DNA from: Sphagnum compactum
Lineage: Eukaryota; Bryophyta; Sphagnopsida; Sphagnales
Direction: 5' to 3'
NCBI GenBank assembly: GCA_965153455.1
Contig: OZ234498.1
Span: 15,996,001 to 16,060,000 of the forward strand
Length of the DNA: 64,000 nucleotides
Part shown: in pieces, positions 58,761 to 64,000 of the stretch
Layout of the letters: each line of letters starts with the position of its first letter
Numbering within the stretch: the stretch's first letter is position 1
Made by a program: the position numbers and the translations under genes
Notes under the pieces: model-generated
What the model was told of the DNA's origin: nothing
The model's database searches: none
What the model saw: the letters and a program-made list of their open reading frames with translations, nothing else

Positions 58761-59230
58761 TTTCTGAACTTAGGTTTTTTGAACATGAATGGGGTTAAGG
58801 CAACCAAATAAGTTATAATTTTCTACTATTGGCCTTGAGTACACCATGATTCTTAATTATATTTATTAGGGTTTTTTCTACATGTCCTATAGGTGCCATT
58901 GTTCAATTGCTATTATAGCAAGGCCAAAGGATTTAAGGTTAGGGTATTTGTTGTGGTTACATTTGCAATTAGTTTGAAGTTACCTTAGTTGTTTTTATTT
59001 TAGGGCTATTTTTTTCCATCCTAGTTTGTTGGAGCTAAAATTGGTTTGCTTACTTGCTACATAGGTATAAAATACCTGCATTCATCATGAAAAATCTACA
59101 TTAGTTTGCATATGACCGAACCAAGCTAGGTTGCACATTACAAATGTTCAAAGTTATAACATTCATGTCATCAAATGTTACTACTGGTACAACAAATTCC
59201 ATGTTTTCTAATCCCTTAATTATGCAATGA

Positions 59231-61960
59231 ATGTCTATCACAAATGAAAGTTCAAGAGTGTCAACAAAATTACACACATTGGGTTGTTACCCTACCCCAA
59301 AAAATTGCCATCGTTCTGAGCAAATACCATTAAAGAAAGCCAATAACCCACTTGGCTACATGTTATCCCTTGCAACTTGGCACCATAATTCAGCACTTAG
59401 TGGCACTTCTACATGAATTGGCCTTCCCAAACAAGATTACTACCCATCACATCTTTGAGTTATAACTGTGGGGCGTCATCGTTCAGATCAAGCACTTGTA
59501 AAGGAGTGTCACCTTTTCCTTCGAATATCTTTCCAAGCTCAACTCAAAACCAGGATTGAAGAACAAATTTCCCATGGTGGACACATCCATCTCCTCCTAT
59601 GCCTAAAATTAAACCTTTCCCAATAATCTTTGTTTCATGGTTAGGGTTGCAGAGGAGAATGAATCCCCTATTTTAAACTACATAGCACAACAAAAACATC
59701 CATGAAAGTTTATTAACCTCCAAAGACAAGCATTAAGGAAGTTGCCTAGATGTAAACACAAACATGTCCTATTCAGGCAAGGGTTTAAGGTTTCACTTGT
59801 TGCCATTCTATCCCTCCTATTGTAAGCACCTGGTTTGGAGCAACATACCGTTACCTAGTGGTTACATTTGACAAAGTCATGGTTGTTGTCCTCTTCCTAC
59901 CTTTCTACCAACCACCACGCCCAAATATCCCTACCCCCATCCCAGAACATGCCCAAAACCCCTTCAATTATAGGTTGTAATATTTTAACTAGGGTTTCAA
60001 CCAATTAGATGATAAGTTTTTGTTGCCTTGATGCATGTAGTCATGGTGTGATACGGCCAAAAACACTTGCAATTATAACAGGCTCGTTCACCCCGTGAAG
60101 TAGTCATAGAGTGCATACCTTGGAATGGGGGGCTTAATCAACATGACTATTTGTTGTGGCAGCTGTTGAGCAACCCCTACAACTTGCTTATCCACTCCTA
60201 AGATACCTCCCACGTGTCCCTCCTTTGCCACCAACACATAGTTGATAAAAGAACCGTGAGGTCTTTCATCAACATGTTTTGCCACCATTTTTTTGTCACA
60301 CATCCCATGGGCATGACCATCTAGTTGGGGATTTAATGTGGTCTATTCAAATTATTGCAACATGGCCTGAAGGGTGCCATTGCCCATTAGTAGACCATCA
60401 ATTGGACCTAGATTGCCATTAGCAATTGATCCACCCATTTTTTCTTTAATGGTTGCAACAATTGGCAATTTATTGTTGTCGGCCCTTCCTCAAGCTATCC
60501 TAGCAACTTCTTCATGAAGCTATTCATGGTCTCATTTGGCTTATTAATGCCTTGTGCATTTTCATTACAAGCTTTTAGCACCTTTGCAACTTCCCCATTC
60601 ACCTCTAGGAGCTTCCTTTATATGGCAGTGATACAAAAGGATAGACCACCAGATTGTGACCCTTGCCACATGACCAGCTAATCCCCAACATAGACTTTTG
60701 ATATTTAATAACATTTATCAATCCCTAGAAGCCAATTGTAGAACATTGACCCATGGTTAACAATGACAGGTGCACTTACAGGTTTGCTAACATAGTTCGT
60801 TCATGTTGCAGCCATTTTTGACAGTGATGGGTTTCGTTGGTGTGCACTTTTATATCACATGTCAATTTCATGTTAGTTACACTCCCAACTTGCATGGACA
60901 ATGTTGTAGCCAACATAAAATCTGGGACACATTTCACTGGGCCACGCATTAGACATTGAAAAACACATCATTAACCAACTTCTTTTCTGCTCCTACCTTC
61001 CCAATGTGTCCATAGGTGCTAATGGTCATGACTCCACCTTTTGCATCTGCCATGACTTTAGATTTTTTTTGTGCCTCCCATCCTTGTCAATATCGAAAAA
61101 GTTTATCCATTTAGTTTGCTCTACTCCCATAGGACAATCTCATTGCCCTCCTTTTGCATACCTTTTCTTTAAACGACAACGTTCCCCTTTCATGAAACAC
61201 CTCACACAATCCTTGAACCCTTGGGCTTTCAACTTATGGTTGGCATATTCAAACATTTCATCCATCTTTCTTTGAAGTTTTGCCATGTCCACTGGGCTTT
61301 GTTCATTCACCTTAACCGCTGCTAAGTTTAGTAAACATGGTGTTAGCCCTTGTATTGCATTGTCCCATGCATTTTTCCTGTCACAAGCACCATCTATTTT
61401 ATTAATTTTTGTCACTGCCACCTTATGTGGTCGCAACCCCCTCTCCTGGCGTTCTTTAGCCTCATTCTCTTGAGTCCTTTTAGAACCCTGTTGTTGTGGT
61501 TTAAGGTTTGATTTATTTTCCATTGAGATTCCACATTAGCCTCTTCGAAGGTAGGGTTTGATGTAGGTGGGGAGCCATTTACATCTTGTGCTTGATGGGC
61601 TACCTGCTCATCTATGCCATGCCCACTAGCACATTGGTGTTGTAGCTAGGGGCTAACCCCAATTTCCTAATGCACAACAGTTACAAAGGCCTTCGTTCCT
61701 ACAACTTGGCCCTTCACCCCAATCGTGGTAACCTCCTTGCCATGTAGTGCAATGAGTTGATGGTCCACAATGCTTAGAGGATAGTGGACCCATATTAACA
61801 TGTCTTTATTGAGGATTGCATGATGGACCCCCATAACCTTGCACATTATGCCCACCTTGACAGCCACCTCCCATGTTTGGAATTGATCCTACATCAAAAC
61901 CATCACTAACATTTTTCCTTGTTTGGTGTGGGCTACCCATCCGAGCATTCCTTGATGATT
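59231..61960 (-). pseudogene. Decayed minus-strand protein-coding region (copy B)
   Basis: Counterpart of 17,831-20,560. The best frame is 61,523-61,140 (127 codons): a charged Q/K/E/R-rich N-terminal part, the helix MDEMFEYANHKLKAQ and the motif CVRCFMKGERCRLKKR, ending at a stop after AKGGQ. Other pieces are 61,867-61,667 and 60,303-60,088. Different pieces are open in the two copies, so neither is intact. Family unrecognised. Confidence 0.45.
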
Positions 61961-64000
61961 TCTCCATTCAAATTGTTTTTGAAGTTATTTCACACTAAGG
62001 GTTCTTTGACGTTGTGGCTTGCTTTCAAGAATCCCATCACAACTAAGGAGCCAAAAACACCAAAATACACCAAGATTGTTAATGTTATGTGGTTGCATGC
62101 ATGTGGTTGTTGCCTCGGGGTAGATGCAAGTTAGGGTGGCTCATTTTTGTGATGAAATGGTGTTTTTTCCTTGGGTACCCTTTAATCAATTGCATGCGGT
62201 GATTAATATATCTTTAGATCTAATGATTGGGACTTGGATCTAAACGACCAATTTCGTCATGAAAAAAATTATGTGGTTATTTATTGATAAAGAATTCACT
62301 TGTTAATAGTAATGGACTTTTGAAGTGAAAATATATGGACTAGTTATTTGACTAGAACATAACAAAATGGAAAAAAAAATATTGATTCACATTCCAAATT
62401 TGTTACTAATACTCAATATGTAATGTCATACAAGATGATAAACTCATATGATAAATCTTTTATTTGAACAGTTTAATCGTTTGATAGTTAAGGACTTTTG
62501 AATGGTTAAATTTTGACCATATTTTTCATAAGTCCACATGAATTGCAATTTTGGTTTGTTTTTAAATTTTTTTGTCCCTTGTAATAATCCAATTGAACCC
62601 TATGATAGAATCACATGGTTTGCACAAGGTTGTTTTGCTCGAGAAAGGCATTGAATATAGTTTGATTGGGGTGTTTAACTTTCTTGCCATTTTTATTGTT
62701 GATTACTATAAATAACCAATTTTATAACAATTTTTTATTAAAAAAACCTTTACAAGAAGTCATTATTTATTGTTAAATCCCTTTTCGATGTTCACATTTG
62801 ATGCTACTTCATAAAATTGAAATTAAAAACATTGCTATCTAATAAAAAAATTATTTTGAAATTTGAAATTTGAAATTAAAACATTCCAATAATATTATGC
62901 CGAGAAAAAAACATTGTACTTGTGTTCAACGTTTTTTTTTTGTTTGTTTGGTGCAAAATTATTTCACAGAGTCGTAAGAAGGTCACAATTAGTGATTTGT
63001 TTTTGGTGGAATTTTGCCAAGTGGTGACCAAAAAAATGGGCATGTGATTTCAACAAAGGATTTCTTGGAAACTTTTCAAAAAATTCACCAAATTTAAATA
63101 GCGCATTATTGGAAGTTTTCTATAACCAAACAAGATTTTTAAAATAACCTAATGTCCATCAAAGACAATTGCCATCTAGTGTGAATTAATCCCTAGGATC
63201 CTAACTAGTATAGTGACAAAAGGATTTTGGAAAAAAAACCTTGGTTGCCACCTTCTCAATTTATGGATTTTTTTCTAGGAATGTTTTGAAAAAAATTGTT
63301 AAAATTATAGGGAAATAAAAGCTAACTTTGTCACATGTAGACTTTCTAGTCCTAAAAGTGGAAAAAAATGCCAAGTTTATGAAAGAAAATAAACTTTGGA
63401 CTTCTTAAATGTTTTGCTACCAAATAATAATTTATTTTAAATATTTCATTTTGAAATTAAAATATTTCAAAAATATTTTAAAACATTATTCAAATTTTTA
63501 TAAATATATATTTTTTCATAAAACTAAATCTTAAAAATTGTGTGCTTTTTAAAAATAATATCATTTGTGCTTGCAAAGATAGTATGCTATAACTAACACA
63601 CTAGGGAAAATGTAAAAATTCAAGGGCACATTTCAAATATGTTGAGTTTCCTTCGGAAATTGGAAATTGATTTAATGCTACATGGAATAATTAATATAGG
63701 TCTGAAAAATTATTGACATGTTGGCAAATTGTGGTTGTAAGTGAAGGAAACTATTGGCAGATTGTGAGCAATTGGAGATGGGAATAGCAAGCACAACAAG
63801 CCAAATGGACAACAAATAACGTATAGATTCCCAAAAGACAATGTTATTAGTGAATAAGGAAAAAAAGTAATTTTTTTATTATAAGTATTATTATTAATCA
63901 AAATTGGGGCTTTTTTAACGAGTAGAAAATGTGATAATGCCCACACATTAAAGATGTAGTTAAGTATAATGAGATTACAAAATGTAAACTAATAACCATT
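61961..64000. other. Non-coding AT-rich sequence (copy B)
   Basis: Equivalent of 20,561-22,610. No gene. The window ends inside the repeat. Confidence 0.55.

Larger units (their letters stand above)
41853..64000. repeat. Large segmental duplication, copy B (direct orientation)
   Basis: The partner of copy A, in the same orientation. Large differences: 42,581-42,700 and about 44,311-45,212 are present only here. The equivalents of 6,933-8,234 and 11,835-12,003 are missing here. The copy runs to the end of the window. Confidence 0.95.

Noticed and set aside
1-64000. A giant LTR retrotransposon with 22-kb LTRs
   Set aside because: The repeats contain other old elements and dead genes, exceed any plausible LTR length, and no retroelement core lies between them.

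Overview
The window reads as nuclear DNA of a land plant. It is AT-rich and gene-poor (about 30% GC by impression, not computed), contains spliceosomal introns and a plant receptor-kinase-like catalytic domain, and is full of decayed plant-type transposable elements (a LINE tail, a CACTA/TNP2 transposase piece, tRNA-derived SINE-like heads, LTR-element signatures). The lineage cannot be fixed from the sequence. The 2-oxoglutarate-oxygenase-like relic and the tandem-TPR kinase make me lean towards a non-flowering plant (bryophyte, lycophyte, fern or gymnosperm), which is inference only.

Layout. Two direct copies of one segment, each more than 22 kb, flank a single-copy centre. Copy A is about 1-22,610 and copy B is about 41,853-64,000. 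Both run to a window edge, so their true ends are not visible. They match almost base for base, interrupted by a few large indels: about 120 bp and about 900 bp are present only in B, and about 1.3 kb and 169 bp only in A. Both copies carry the same fossils in the same order: an AT-rich tandem repeat, tRNA-like SINE heads, a short GC-richer gene (137 codons, open in A, broken in B), a 200-bp tandem duplication, a perfect 17-bp hairpin, a 5'-truncated LINE, a CCTA-rich block, a CACTA-like terminus with inverted subterminal motifs, and a decayed minus-strand protein region.

The centre (about 22.6-41.85 kb) holds the one clearly functional-looking gene: a plus-strand gene at 31,942-38,437. It encodes an uninterrupted array of 47 TPR units, each exactly 102 bp, joined to a complete Ser/Thr protein kinase domain split by two phase-0 introns. 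The predicted protein is about 1,936 residues. Upstream, about ten more units of the same array are full of stops and frameshifts. The centre also holds a decayed gene resembling a 2-oxoglutarate/Fe(II) oxygenase with a Cys/His finger (22,972-24,400), a GC-richer hairpin-rich island (27.77-28.1 kb), possible LTR-retroelement remains, and a diverged relative of the tandem repeat found in the flanking copies.

How it fits together: the kinase gene stands alone, with no operon-like context. Its TPR solenoid should act as a protein-interaction platform, and the kinase has the non-RD form (HLD instead of HRD) common among plant immune-type kinases. The direct flanking duplications and the 102-bp units are both substrates for unequal recombination, which would explain array growth at one end and decay at the other.
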